Positions 50,503 through 58,863 of a stretch of 64,000 nucleotides of DNA are shown piece after piece. The DNA is from [Zimmermannella] bifida NBRC 103089 (GTDB lineage: Bacteria; Actinomycetota; Actinomycetes; Actinomycetales; Microbacteriaceae). The notes below the pieces were generated by a model that made no database searches, had not been told where the DNA came from, and worked only from the letters and a program-made list of their open reading frames with translations. The stretch is taken from NCBI RefSeq assembly GCF_001570925.1, contig NZ_BCSP01000003.1:1-64000 (forward strand). The letters are read 5' to 3'. Position 1 is the first letter of the stretch; every line of letters starts with the position of its first letter. Position numbers and translations under genes: made by a program.

Positions 50503-52122
50503 ATGCAGGAACAACTTACAAGCCAATACGCCCAGTCCGCGGGCGTGACTGTCGATGCTCCGGCGACGCATGCCGAGAGCGAGTTCAAGCGAGACATGGG
50601 ATTCTGGGGCAACCTGGCGCTGGGATTCACCTATCTTTCGCCCGTTGTGGGTGTGTACACGACCTTTGGCCTGGCCATGGGTATCTCGGGCCCGCCAGCA
50701 TTCTGGATGCTCGCAGTTGCGGGTCTGGGGCAGTTGCTGGTTGCGTGCGTCTTCGGTGAAGTCGTCTCGCAGTACCCGATCGCTGGCGGTATCTACCCAT
50801 GGAACCGCCGTCTTTGGGGCGCCAAGTGGGGTTGGATGTCGGGATGGATCTACGCCGTAGCCATTAACGCCACGATCGCGTCGGTCGCGTTCGGTGCCGG
50901 TCCGTTCCTCGGTGCGCTCTTCGACATCGAAATGAACGACCAAGCCAATGTGATGCTGGCGCTGGCCATCCTCGCATTTGCGACGCTGACGAATTTTGGC
51001 GGTACCAAGCTGCTCGCCAATGTGGCGTTTATCGGCTTCGTGCTCGAAATTATCGCCACGGTCGTGATCGGTTTGTGGCTGTTCATCAAGACCAGCAAGC
51101 ACGACCTGAGCGTGCTGTTTACCGACTTCCGTCCGGCTGAAATGCAGGAAGCGACGCCGTTCATGGCGGCGTTCCTGGCGTCGGCGCTGTTCGGTATCTT
51201 CCTCTTCTACGGTTTCGAAGCCAACGGTGACGTTGCCGAAGAGGTGCGCGACCCGAGCCGCGTGATCCCACGCGCAATGCGTATGACCATCTACATCGGT
51301 GGTATCTCGTCGATGTTCCTCGCGCTTGGCCTCATCCTGTCGGTGCCCGACTACGTTGCGGTCATTAACGGCACCGCCACCGACCCGGTAGGCGAGATCC
51401 TCGTTGAGGCGTTCGGTACTGGTGGTTTCAAGGTCGTCATTGCAATCGTGCTGGTGTCGTTCCTGAGCTGCGTGATTTCGCTGCAGGCTGCTGCATCGCG
51501 TCTCATGTACTCGATGGGCCGTGACCAGCAGCTTCCGGCCTCGCACCTGCTCGGCAAGTTCAACCGCGACCGTGCTGTGCCTCCGTACGCGCTGCTGGTG
51601 GCCGCGGTGCTGCCTGGCGTATTCGTTGTGATCTCGCTGCTGAGTCCGGATGCACTGATCGCGATTCTCTCGTTCGCTTCGTTCGGCATCTACCTCGCGT
51701 TCTCATCGGTCGTCATCGCATCGATCCGTGCGCGCGCCAAGGGCTGGAAGCCGAAGGGCCACTTCAGCATGGGCACATTCGGTTGGGTCGTCTCGATTGC
51801 GGCCATCCTGTACCAGGTGTTCGCCATGGTCGTTATCGCCCAGCCGGTCGAAGGTGCCGAAAACTTCTTCCAGGAGTACATCGTGCTTTGCGTCAGCGCG
51901 ATCGTGGTACTGATCGGTGTTGCGTACCTGTTCGTCTCGAAGCCGTACCTGCGTGGTAGCGGTATCGCAGAGGATGCGCGCACCGGTGTTGTCGACCTGC
52001 GTTACGCAGAGCCGATTGCGCAGTCGGAGGAGATCGTGGACCTGGCCGTGCGTATGGGCGGCGGTAAGCCGAACCTGTACCCGCACCAGGAACGGGACCA
52101 GGATCAGGGTCGTATGCATTAG
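50503..52122 (+). CDS. APC-family amino acid/amine permease, copy 1
   Basis: 539 residues with about 12 hydrophobic segments and the APC-type N-terminus GFWGNLALGFTYLSPVVGVYT. The cytosolic loop FGFEANGDVAEEVRDPSRVIPRAM is typical for the amino acid/choline transporter (GabP-like) branch. By eye about 80% identical to the permease at 54433, including the unusual soluble C-terminal tail VDLRYAEPIAQSEE(I/V)VDLA. It sits alone between the adk terminator and its own terminator, convergent with the flavodoxin reductase gene. ATG after AGGTAAGGAA. Confidence 0.92.
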   Translation: MQEQLTSQYAQSAGVTVDAPATHAESEFKRDMGFWGNLALGFTYLSPVVGVYTTFGLAMGISGPPAFWMLAVAGLGQLLVACVFGEVVSQYPIAGGIYPWNRRLWGAKWGWMSGWIYAVAINATIASVAFGAGPFLGALFDIEMNDQANVMLALAILAFATLTNFGGTKLLANVAFIGFVLEIIATVVIGLWLFIKTSKHDLSVLFTDFRPAEMQEATPFMAAFLASALFGIFLFYGFEANGDVAEEVRDPSRVIPRAMRMTIYIGGISSMFLALGLILSVPDYVAVINGTATDPVGEILVEAFGTGGFKVVIAIVLVSFLSCVISLQAAASRLMYSMGRDQQLPASHLLGKFNRDRAVPPYALLVAAVLPGVFVVISLLSPDALIAILSFASFGIYLAFSSVVIASIRARAKGWKPKGHFSMGTFGWVVSIAAILYQVFAMVVIAQPVEGAENFFQEYIVLCVSAIVVLIGVAYLFVSKPYLRGSGIAEDARTGVVDLRYAEPIAQSEEIVDLAVRMGGGKPNLYPHQERDQDQGRMH

Positions 52123-52135
52123 GTCTGGCACACGT

Positions 52136-52169
52136 GAAAGCCGCCCCGGCGTGAGCCGGGGCGGCTTTC
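52136..52169 (+). terminator. Terminator after permease 1
   Basis: A perfect 15-bp stem (52136-52150 with 52155-52169) with a GTGA loop, followed by TTG; symmetrical enough to act for both converging transcripts. Confidence 0.93.
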
Positions 52170-52190
52170 TTGTTGTCTGCTGGTCCGGTG

Positions 52191-52269
52191 ATCTCCAAAG
52201 TGGTGCAATATCCAGCAGTCAGGGGTGCTCAGCACCTCGAACTCTCCTGGAGCGCACCACTTTGGAGAT
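52191..52269. repeat. 79-bp inverted-repeat element between convergent genes
   Basis: A perfect 16-bp terminal inverted repeat (52191-52206 with 52254-52269) encloses 47 bases that themselves contain GGTGCT-C-AGCACC. It lies 8 bases before the stop of the reductase gene. It has no T-tract in either direction and no target-site duplication that I can see. Confidence 0.8.
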
Positions 52270-52277
52270 AGTTTCTT

Positions 52278-53525
52278 CTACGAACTGGCTACTTGCAGCA
52301 ATTCGCCGAGCGTATGAAGCTTCTGTCGCACGCGACCGGGGTTTGCTGCTGCTCGCTCAAGTTCGTCGATGCGCTGCCATCCGGCGTAGTCTGTGGCGTT
52401 CGTGAGGAGTGGGGCTACCGCATCCCAACCAGCTGGACGATTATCGGACGCTGCAACGATTTGCTCGATGTCTTCCGCAATGATCTCAGCGAGCGCTTTG
52501 GCATCTGTACGTTGTGCGGCGATCGTGCCGCGTGGACCACGACGTGCCCAGCCCGCTACGTAAAGGCCCCTGTTTACTCGGCCGGTCTCCTTGGCCCCGT
52601 CATCGATTTCCGTGATCGTGTCACCAGTGAAACCGATGGCGGTAATCACGCCATCGACATTGATCTGTTCCCGATTTTCAGTCGCCAGGTTCTGCAATGT
52701 GAGTGAGGACACGGCTTGATCACCGCCAATGGCGACGGGAGAGTAGCCGAACCACCAGTGCACTTCGCCGCGCTCCGCGCTCTGCGGTGTGGTCAACTGA
52801 TCGATCAGTTCGGCGCGCTCCGAACCGGAGACGGGTTTATGCTCGGGCGAAGCGAAGTGCATGACGTGGCGGACACCTTCGATGCCAATGAGCTCGTGCA
52901 GCATCGAGTTGTCGAACTTCGCGTCTTCGACACCACTGCGTCCGACCGAATGCAGTTCATTCATGCCTCGGCTAAGCGCTTGATGGCCGGCGTCATTGAT
53001 GTCGGACGCGTCAAGCTCCTCGGGGGTCTTCGTGAGCAGCCGGAGCAAGTCGATTGCGACATTGCCCTGACCCACTACGGCGACGCGCTGTCCCAAGGCC
53101 CGATATGACTCGGGGGATTCATCGGGGTGGCTGTTCAGCAACCGCGTGATGCGTCCGGCCCCCGCGACGCCGGGAAGGACCTCGCCAGGAATCCCAAGCT
53201 CACGGTCAACATGCAGACCTGTCGCAATGACAACGGCGTCAAAGGCCTCGCGCAGCTGCTGGAATTCAATGTCAGCACCGATGCCGACATTGCCAACGAA
53301 CCGTACGCCCTGCTTTTCAAATAGACGCGCGAACTGTCGCGTGACGCCCTTGGTGCCCTGGTGGTCAGCTGCGACACCGAACCGAACGAGGCCAAACGGA
53401 ACCGGGAGGCGGTCAAACACCGTGATTTGTGCATCCGGAATTCGCTTCAGGATCGCCTGAGCTGAGTAACAGCCCGATGGGCCGGAGCCGACCACGGCAA
53501 TCGTGGGGGAGGATGGTGAAGTCAT
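52278..53525 (-). CDS. Ferredoxin/flavodoxin-NADP+ reductase (adrenodoxin-reductase-like, FprA type)
   Basis: 415 residues from ATG 53525 (a GTG at 53532-53534 is possible). FAD site: AVVGSGPSGCYSAQAILK near the N-terminus; then the family signature PVPFGLVRFGVAADH; NADP site: VAVVGQGNVAIDLLRLL. It transfers electrons from NADPH to small redox carriers. The gene is 12 bases downstream of the flavodoxin gene, so the two form an NADPH to flavodoxin chain, and the P450 operon across the divergent region is the obvious acceptor. Confidence 0.93.
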   Translation of the reverse strand: MTSPSSPTIAVVGSGPSGCYSAQAILKRIPDAQITVFDRLPVPFGLVRFGVAADHQGTKGVTRQFARLFEKQGVRFVGNVGIGADIEFQQLREAFDAVVIATGLHVDRELGIPGEVLPGVAGAGRITRLLNSHPDESPESYRALGQRVAVVGQGNVAIDLLRLLTKTPEELDASDINDAGHQALSRGMNELHSVGRSGVEDAKFDNSMLHELIGIEGVRHVMHFASPEHKPVSGSERAELIDQLTTPQSAERGEVHWWFGYSPVAIGGDQAVSSLTLQNLATENREQINVDGVITAIGFTGDTITEIDDGAKETGRVNRGLYVAGWARRGPRGTIAAQRTDAKALAEIIAEDIEQIVAASDNRPAGWDAVAPLLTNATDYAGWQRIDELERAAANPGRVRQKLHTLGELLQVASS

Positions 53526-53537
53526 TTCGACCACGCC

Positions 53538-53996
53538 TTACACCGCTGATGCCACTGGCCATGCGGCGAGAGTTTGCTCGGCCCAGGCAATCCCCAGCTC
53601 AGAAGGGTCCTGTGATGAAGCCGCATCGTGGCGACCATAGTCACCAACGCGCTTGGCGCCGCAATCCGTGAGTGCTTCATCCACCCGTTCGCTGCCACGG
53701 CTGTAGTTCTTGTAGGTGCTGTCGCCAAGACCAAACATGGCGTAGTGGATCCCCGTAAGGTCGGGTGTTGCCTCGTTGAGTGCGGCCACGAATGGCTGAG
53801 CACTGTACGGGAGGTCGCCCTCGCCATGGGTGGAACAGATCACTAGGTGAACGTCGTCTGCCGAGAAGTCGTTGACATCGATTTCCGCGAGGTCTTCAAC
53901 TTCGACCTCGTGATCAGCGCTGAGCTGGTCTTCGATGTCGGATGCAATGAGCTCGGCATTGCCACTTTCGGTCCCGAAAATGATGCGGATGGTCAT
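53538..53996 (-). CDS. Flavodoxin (FMN electron carrier)
   Basis: 152 residues from ATG 53996 with GGAG seven bases upstream. FMN-binding elements: FGTESGNAE (residues 7-15, phosphate loop), STHGEGDLPYSA and FGLGDSTYKNY, as in the flavodoxin domains of P450 reductase and sulfite reductase. Acidic overall. Co-transcribed with the reductase gene. A ferredoxin, the usual bacterial P450 partner, is not found nearby; flavodoxin as a P450 partner is known from P450cin (cindoxin). Confidence 0.93.
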   Translation of the reverse strand: MTIRIIFGTESGNAELIASDIEDQLSADHEVEVEDLAEIDVNDFSADDVHLVICSTHGEGDLPYSAQPFVAALNEATPDLTGIHYAMFGLGDSTYKNYSRGSERVDEALTDCGAKRVGDYGRHDAASSQDPSELGIAWAEQTLAAWPVASAV

Positions 53997-54432
53997 AGTT
54001 AGCTCCTTTGCGTCAGGGGCGCGTCGTTGCGTCCCGCGTCTTGCTCCGCAACACCGTTGCTGAGCCGTCACTCGTGGGTCGCCCTGTGTGGGGGAGTGAC
54101 GTTGGCATTGACCGCCGGTCGTTCGCCGGCGAGATCGTAAAACCAACGCCAGTGTAGCTTTAGTTGCTTGAAGTGCAAGCCTGCACTGGGTGTTTCAGTG
54201 TGCTGCCAAACTGAGGTGCCGCGATGGTATTGCGGCGTGTTGCCCGAGTCTTCGCGTATCGCGAGGGTTCAAGGTGTTGATTTTCTGCAATTCTTGAAAA
54301 CAGGCAAAAGTGTATGTAATGTTTCGGTCACCGATAGGGAGCCAGTTGGCGGCCTGTCGTATACCCGCAGTAGATCAACGACGATCTCGCATTCTCAGGC
54401 AATGGAGCCGTACGAAAGCAGGTAGCATCAAC
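53997..54432. promoter_or_regulatory. Divergent control region between flavodoxin and permease-P450 operons
   Basis: 436 bases without a gene. Minus-strand promoter: TTGCAC (complement of 54173-54178), 16 bases, TACACT (complement of 54151-54156). A perfect inverted repeat, AGTGCA-AGCC-TGCACT (54172-54187), overlaps its -35 box. Plus-strand promoter: TTGAAA (54295-54300), 17 bases, TAATGT (54318-54323). Both would be natural targets for the GntR regulator encoded at 61991. Confidence 0.6.
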
Positions 54433-56088
54433 ATGCAATCACAAGACCTTAAACGTGCAGATGCACAGGTTTCTGCAGCCGCCGCATCCCACGCTCATCT
54501 CGAACCCGAACCACACCGCAACGTCGGCCAGGAAGAACAGGCCAGCGAGTTCAAGCGCGACATGGGGTTCTGGGGGAACCTGGCGCTTGGTTTTACCTAC
54601 CTCTCGCCGGTCGTTGGTGTGTACACCACGATCGCCGTATCGCTCGCGATTGCGGGGCCACCGGCATTCTGGATGCTCGTGGTCGCCGGTGTCGGCCAGC
54701 TACTCGTCGCGTGCGTCTTCGGTGAAGTCGTCTCGCAGTACCCGATTGCTGGTGGCATCTACCCGTGGAACCGCCGACTGTGGGGCCCGAAATGGGGCTG
54801 GATCTCTGGCTGGATCTACGCGATTGCGATCACTGCCACGATCGCGTCCGTTGCCTACGGTGCCGGGCCATTCTTGGGCGCGCTCTTTGACATTGAGATG
54901 ACGCCAATGGCAAATGTCATGCTCGCACTCGCCATTTTGCTCCTGGCCACACTCACCAACTTCGGCGGCACCAAGTTCTTGGCCAAAGTCGCCTTCGTCG
55001 GGTTCGTGCTGGAGATCGTCGCCACTGTGTGCATCGGCATCTGGCTGTTTATCGCCACCCGCAAGCACGACCTCAGCGTGCTGTTCACCGACTTCCGTCC
55101 GGCTGAGCTTCAGGAATCGACACCGTTCATCGGTGCCTTCATCGCCTCGGCAATCTTCGGTATTTACCTGTACTACGGCTTCGAAGCCAACGGTGACGTT
55201 GCCGAAGAGGTGCAAGACCCAAGCCGTGTGATCCCCAAGGCGATGCGCATGACGATCTACATCGGAGGTATTGCTTCGATGTTCATCGCGCTCGGCCTCA
55301 TCCTGTCGGTGCCGGACTTTGCAGCGGTGATGGACGGCACGGCAACCGACCCGGTTGGTGCGGTATTCGTTGAGGCATTCGGGCCGGTTGGGTTCAAGAT
55401 TGTGCTCGCCATCGTGCTCGTTTCGTACCTGAGCTGCACGATCTCGCTGCAGGCGGCCGCATCCCGCCTGATGTACTCGATGGGTCGCGACAAGCAGCTT
55501 CCGGGATCGACGCTCTTGGGCAAGTTCAACCGCGAGCGTGCAGTACCTCCGTACGCACTGGTGCTCGCCGGCATCCTTCCCGCAGCGTTCGTCGTGCTCT
55601 CGCTGCTGAGTGCAGATGCGCTGATGGCGATCCTTTCGTTTGCTGCTTTCGGCATCTACATGGCTTTCGCTTCGGTCGTGGTCGCGTCGATTCGCGCCCG
55701 TGCCAAGGGCTGGCAGCCGCGCGGTCAATTCACCATGGGTGGCCTCGGTTGGGTCGTGAGCATCCTAGCGTTGGGCTACCAGTGCTTCGCGATGTACACC
55801 CTGATCGTTCCGGTCCCGGATGTGCCGTGGTACCAGGCGTGGATCGTAGCGATTGTGAGTGGCATCGTGCTCGTGGCTGGTCTGTTGTACCTCTTCACCG
55901 CCAAGCCGCACCTGCGCGGCGGCGGCCCCACCGGAGACGCACACACCGGCGTAATCGACCTCCGCTACGCAGAGCCCATCGCTCAGTCCGAAGAGGTCGT
56001 GGACCTGGCCATTCGACTCGATGGCGGTAACCCAAACCTCTACCCACACCGGCCGCGGAAATCCGCCCAGAACCGCATCACCAAGTAA
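54433..56088 (+). CDS. APC-family amino acid/amine permease, copy 2 (operon leader)
   Basis: 551 residues from ATG 54433. Same architecture as the permease at 50503: a 40-residue soluble N-terminus, then FKRDMGFWGNLALGFTYLSPVVGVYT, about 12 helices, and the shared C-terminal tail VIDLRYAEPIAQSEEVVDLA. It is followed by the P450 gene with its stop overlapping the next possible start, and leads the operon, which argues that its substrate is the compound the operon degrades. Confidence 0.93.
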   Translation: MQSQDLKRADAQVSAAAASHAHLEPEPHRNVGQEEQASEFKRDMGFWGNLALGFTYLSPVVGVYTTIAVSLAIAGPPAFWMLVVAGVGQLLVACVFGEVVSQYPIAGGIYPWNRRLWGPKWGWISGWIYAIAITATIASVAYGAGPFLGALFDIEMTPMANVMLALAILLLATLTNFGGTKFLAKVAFVGFVLEIVATVCIGIWLFIATRKHDLSVLFTDFRPAELQESTPFIGAFIASAIFGIYLYYGFEANGDVAEEVQDPSRVIPKAMRMTIYIGGIASMFIALGLILSVPDFAAVMDGTATDPVGAVFVEAFGPVGFKIVLAIVLVSYLSCTISLQAAASRLMYSMGRDKQLPGSTLLGKFNRERAVPPYALVLAGILPAAFVVLSLLSADALMAILSFAAFGIYMAFASVVVASIRARAKGWQPRGQFTMGGLGWVVSILALGYQCFAMYTLIVPVPDVPWYQAWIVAIVSGIVLVAGLLYLFTAKPHLRGGGPTGDAHTGVIDLRYAEPIAQSEEVVDLAIRLDGGNPNLYPHRPRKSAQNRITK

Positions 56089-56111
56089 TGACCATCGCAA
56101 AGGAGCGACCA

Positions 56112-57305
56112 ATGTCAACCTTGACCGTCCCGTACCTCAATATCGCCGACCCTGAGTTCGCCATGGACTCGGAAGCCGTTCGAGCAGCTCGCGATGCCAA
56201 CTGGTATGCCGAGACGAACTACGGTCTTGCGATCCTGTCCTACGAAGACAATGCGGCGCTCATGAAGAGCACCCACTTCATTCAGGGCTCCGCGCAGTGG
56301 CCCGAACACAACGGCGTACATAGCGGTCCATTCCATGACTGGTGGAAGGAGAACCTGCTGGTGCTTGAAGGCGCCGATCACGACCGCATCCGTCGACTCA
56401 CCAACCCCGCGTTTTCGCCACGCAAGATCAAGAAGCTCGCGGGACGATTTGATGAGCTCGCGAACGAACTCATTGACAACTGGATCGACCGCGGCGAAGT
56501 TGAATTCGTCAACGAGTTCGCGGCCCCGTTTGCCACCCGAGTGCTGTGCATCCTGCTTGGTATCGACGAAGCCGATTGGGTGAAGATTAACGACCTCGGG
56601 TCGAAGATCGGGGCGGCGCTCGGCGTGACCTTCAAGGAAGAACAGGAGAGCATCGACGCTGCGCTGACGGAGTTGCAGGAATATGGCGCGGCGCTCATCC
56701 GAGACCGTCAAGAGAATCCAAAGGATGACTTCTTGACGCGACTCGTAAGCGAGAACCGCGACGGTGACAAGCTCACGGATGCGGAGCTTCAGAATCTCGT
56801 GGTGCTGCTTATTTTTGGTGGCATGGATACGACCCGCAACCAGCTCGGGCTCGCGATGCAGTCGTTCTCAAAGCAGCCGGAACAGTGGGAAAAGCTCGCG
56901 GCAGAACCCGAGAAGTATGCCAAGAATGCTGTGGAAGAAATGCTGCGGTTGAATCCAACAACCCGTTGGGTGACCCGCGAAGCGGCGGAAACCTTTGAAT
57001 ACAAGGGGCTCACGATTGAGCAGGGCACGACCGTGCACATGTTCACGATGATTTCGGGTACCGACCCCGAAGCATTCATCGACGCTGAACAGATCGATCT
57101 CGACGCGGAGCGTGCGCCAAACTTCGCCTTCGGTGGTGGCGTTCACAACTGCATCGGGCAGTTTGTTGCCCGGTCGGACATGATGGCGGCCCTACCTGCG
57201 CTCGCGACCCGCATCACCGACCTCCAGATCGGTAACGCCACCTGGTTGCCGGACTCCGGAAACACCGGCCCCGAGAACCTGCCGGTGCGCTTCACCAAAC
57301 GCTAA
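56112..57305 (+). CDS. Cytochrome P450 monooxygenase
   Basis: 397 residues from ATG 56112, which has AAGGAG eight bases upstream; an ATG at 56088 has none. P450 signatures: I-helix GGMDTT (236-241) with the acid-alcohol pair Asp239-Thr240, ExxR as E276-M-L-R279, and the heme loop FAFGGGVHNCIG with the Cys347 ligand. Soluble class I type, no membrane anchor. Position between a permease and a GS-like gene matches the arrangement of CYP151-type amine monooxygenases in mycobacteria; whether it belongs to that family was not tested. Confidence 0.95.
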   Translation: MSTLTVPYLNIADPEFAMDSEAVRAARDANWYAETNYGLAILSYEDNAALMKSTHFIQGSAQWPEHNGVHSGPFHDWWKENLLVLEGADHDRIRRLTNPAFSPRKIKKLAGRFDELANELIDNWIDRGEVEFVNEFAAPFATRVLCILLGIDEADWVKINDLGSKIGAALGVTFKEEQESIDAALTELQEYGAALIRDRQENPKDDFLTRLVSENRDGDKLTDAELQNLVVLLIFGGMDTTRNQLGLAMQSFSKQPEQWEKLAAEPEKYAKNAVEEMLRLNPTTRWVTREAAETFEYKGLTIEQGTTVHMFTMISGTDPEAFIDAEQIDLDAERAPNFAFGGGVHNCIGQFVARSDMMAALPALATRITDLQIGNATWLPDSGNTGPENLPVRFTKR

Positions 57306-57378
57306 GACCCGGAACCACGTTCGCTAACCGCGCGAATCCAACACGATTTCAACCGAACACTCAACGAGGAGTAACACC

Positions 57379-58863
57379 ATGACTACGTTCGCTACCCCAA
57401 CCACGACGGAGCGAGAGCCCCACATCGAGAAGCTGCAGACTGCAGCGATTGAACTCGGCGGCAACCTGTCGGAGATTTACCGAGACCGAGTCGACTCGGC
57501 GCTGCACGACAATGGTGCGCTTAACCGCCACAAGGAAGCCAACCTGTCGGATGACACGGTCGCCGAAATTACCGAGAAGATCGAGCGTTCGGGCGTCAAG
57601 TACCTCTATTACATGCTGCCCACGCTTGGGGCACGCACGGTCGCGAAAATGGTGCCGGCGAAGCACGTGGTTCGCAACCTTGAAAAGGGCATCAGCTTTC
57701 ACCGCACGGCGCTGAGTGACTTGCAATCGGACATCTTCGGCAACCTCATCGGTGGTGGCGTCGAAGCGAAAGAGTTCGTCGGCTTGCCTCAGCCCGAAAC
57801 TTTCCAGCAGCTGCCCTGGGACAACGAGGTTGGTCGCATCTTCTGCGCTGCGTACGAGCCTGAGCACCTGCCAACCGTTGGTGGCCGCCCGAACGCGATC
57901 GACTCGCGCGCGAACATGCAGCGCACGCACCAACTCATGAAGGACATCTTCAAACTGACCATGAAGTCGGGCACCGAACCCGAGATGGTCTGGGCTGGCG
58001 AGTCGATCAAGCCCACGCTCATCCCGGGGCACAGCCCTGCATACCAAGTTGAAAACCTTGAAGTCATGCGACCGATCTACAAGCGACTCGAAGAGTACTG
58101 CTCGGCACTCGACTTCGACATGATCGAAGGTGACTACGAAGACCAGGGCCAGATTGAACTCAACTGGCAGTTCGACGACATCGAACGCACTGCCGACCGA
58201 CTGGTTACCTACCGACAGGTGTGCTCACAGGTTGCTCGCGAGTTTGGCGTCGAAGCCTCGTTCATGCCCAAGCCGTACCTCGGTTCGATGGGTAACGGCT
58301 GCCATCACAACCTCTCGCTCTGGGACAACGAAGGCAATAACTCGTTCATCACACCGGGCGAAACGACCCTGCACATGTCGCAGCTCGGACGTTGGGCGAT
58401 CGGCGGCATCCTCAAGCATGCGCGCGGCATGATGCTCGTGATGGCGAGCACCGTCAACTCGTACAAGCGATTCTGGGACCCGGGTCAGTTCGCACCCGCC
58501 CGCGCAAACTGGGGCCTGGACGACCGCGGTTCGATGGTCCGTATCTCGGCCATTGGTCGTGCCGAAGTTCGTGTGCCTGACTCGTCGGTCAACCCTTACC
58601 TCTCGCATGCCCTGCTCACCGCAGCAATGGCCGACGGTATCGGCAACCAAATTGAACCGCCGGCACCCGGTAGCGAAGGCGAAACCCTGCCCATGTCGCT
58701 CGGTGAGGCAATCGAGTCGTTCCGTGAGGATGAATTCATTCAGGCATACCTGCCAGACGACCTGCGTCAGGTTTACCTCGACATGAAGTCGGATGAGTGG
58801 GCGCGCTACTGCGGCGCGGTCACTGAGTGGGAGTTCAACCAGTACTGGCAGGCGATTCCGTAA
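57379..58863 (+). CDS. Glutamine-synthetase-like ligase (putative gamma-glutamylamine synthetase)
   Basis: 494 residues from ATG 57379 behind GAGGAG. GS catalytic elements are visible: the metal-site motif EGDYEDQGQIELNW (E, GQxE), the ATP/Glu-site segment FMPKPYLGSMGNGCHHNLS (cf. MAKPxxGxxGSGxHxHxS), the Arg-containing NWGLDDRGSMVRI, and E-R-P-D as AEVRVPDSSVNPYLSHALL. This is the PuuA/IpuC/AtdA1-type branch that ligates glutamate to amines, not a housekeeping GlnA: length and sequence differ from canonical GS, and it is embedded with a P450 and an amidotransferase. Confidence 0.9.
   Translation: MTTFATPTTTEREPHIEKLQTAAIELGGNLSEIYRDRVDSALHDNGALNRHKEANLSDDTVAEITEKIERSGVKYLYYMLPTLGARTVAKMVPAKHVVRNLEKGISFHRTALSDLQSDIFGNLIGGGVEAKEFVGLPQPETFQQLPWDNEVGRIFCAAYEPEHLPTVGGRPNAIDSRANMQRTHQLMKDIFKLTMKSGTEPEMVWAGESIKPTLIPGHSPAYQVENLEVMRPIYKRLEEYCSALDFDMIEGDYEDQGQIELNWQFDDIERTADRLVTYRQVCSQVAREFGVEASFMPKPYLGSMGNGCHHNLSLWDNEGNNSFITPGETTLHMSQLGRWAIGGILKHARGMMLVMASTVNSYKRFWDPGQFAPARANWGLDDRGSMVRISAIGRAEVRVPDSSVNPYLSHALLTAAMADGIGNQIEPPAPGSEGETLPMSLGEAIESFREDEFIQAYLPDDLRQVYLDMKSDEWARYCGAVTEWEFNQYWQAIP

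Noticed and set aside
52191-52269. Insertion sequence remnant with transposase
   Set aside because: No transposase fragment or target duplication is visible; it is kept only as an inverted-repeat element.
57379-58863. Housekeeping glutamine synthetase (glnA)
   Set aside because: The operon context and the variant active-site sequences point to an amine ligase of the PuuA/AtdA1 type.
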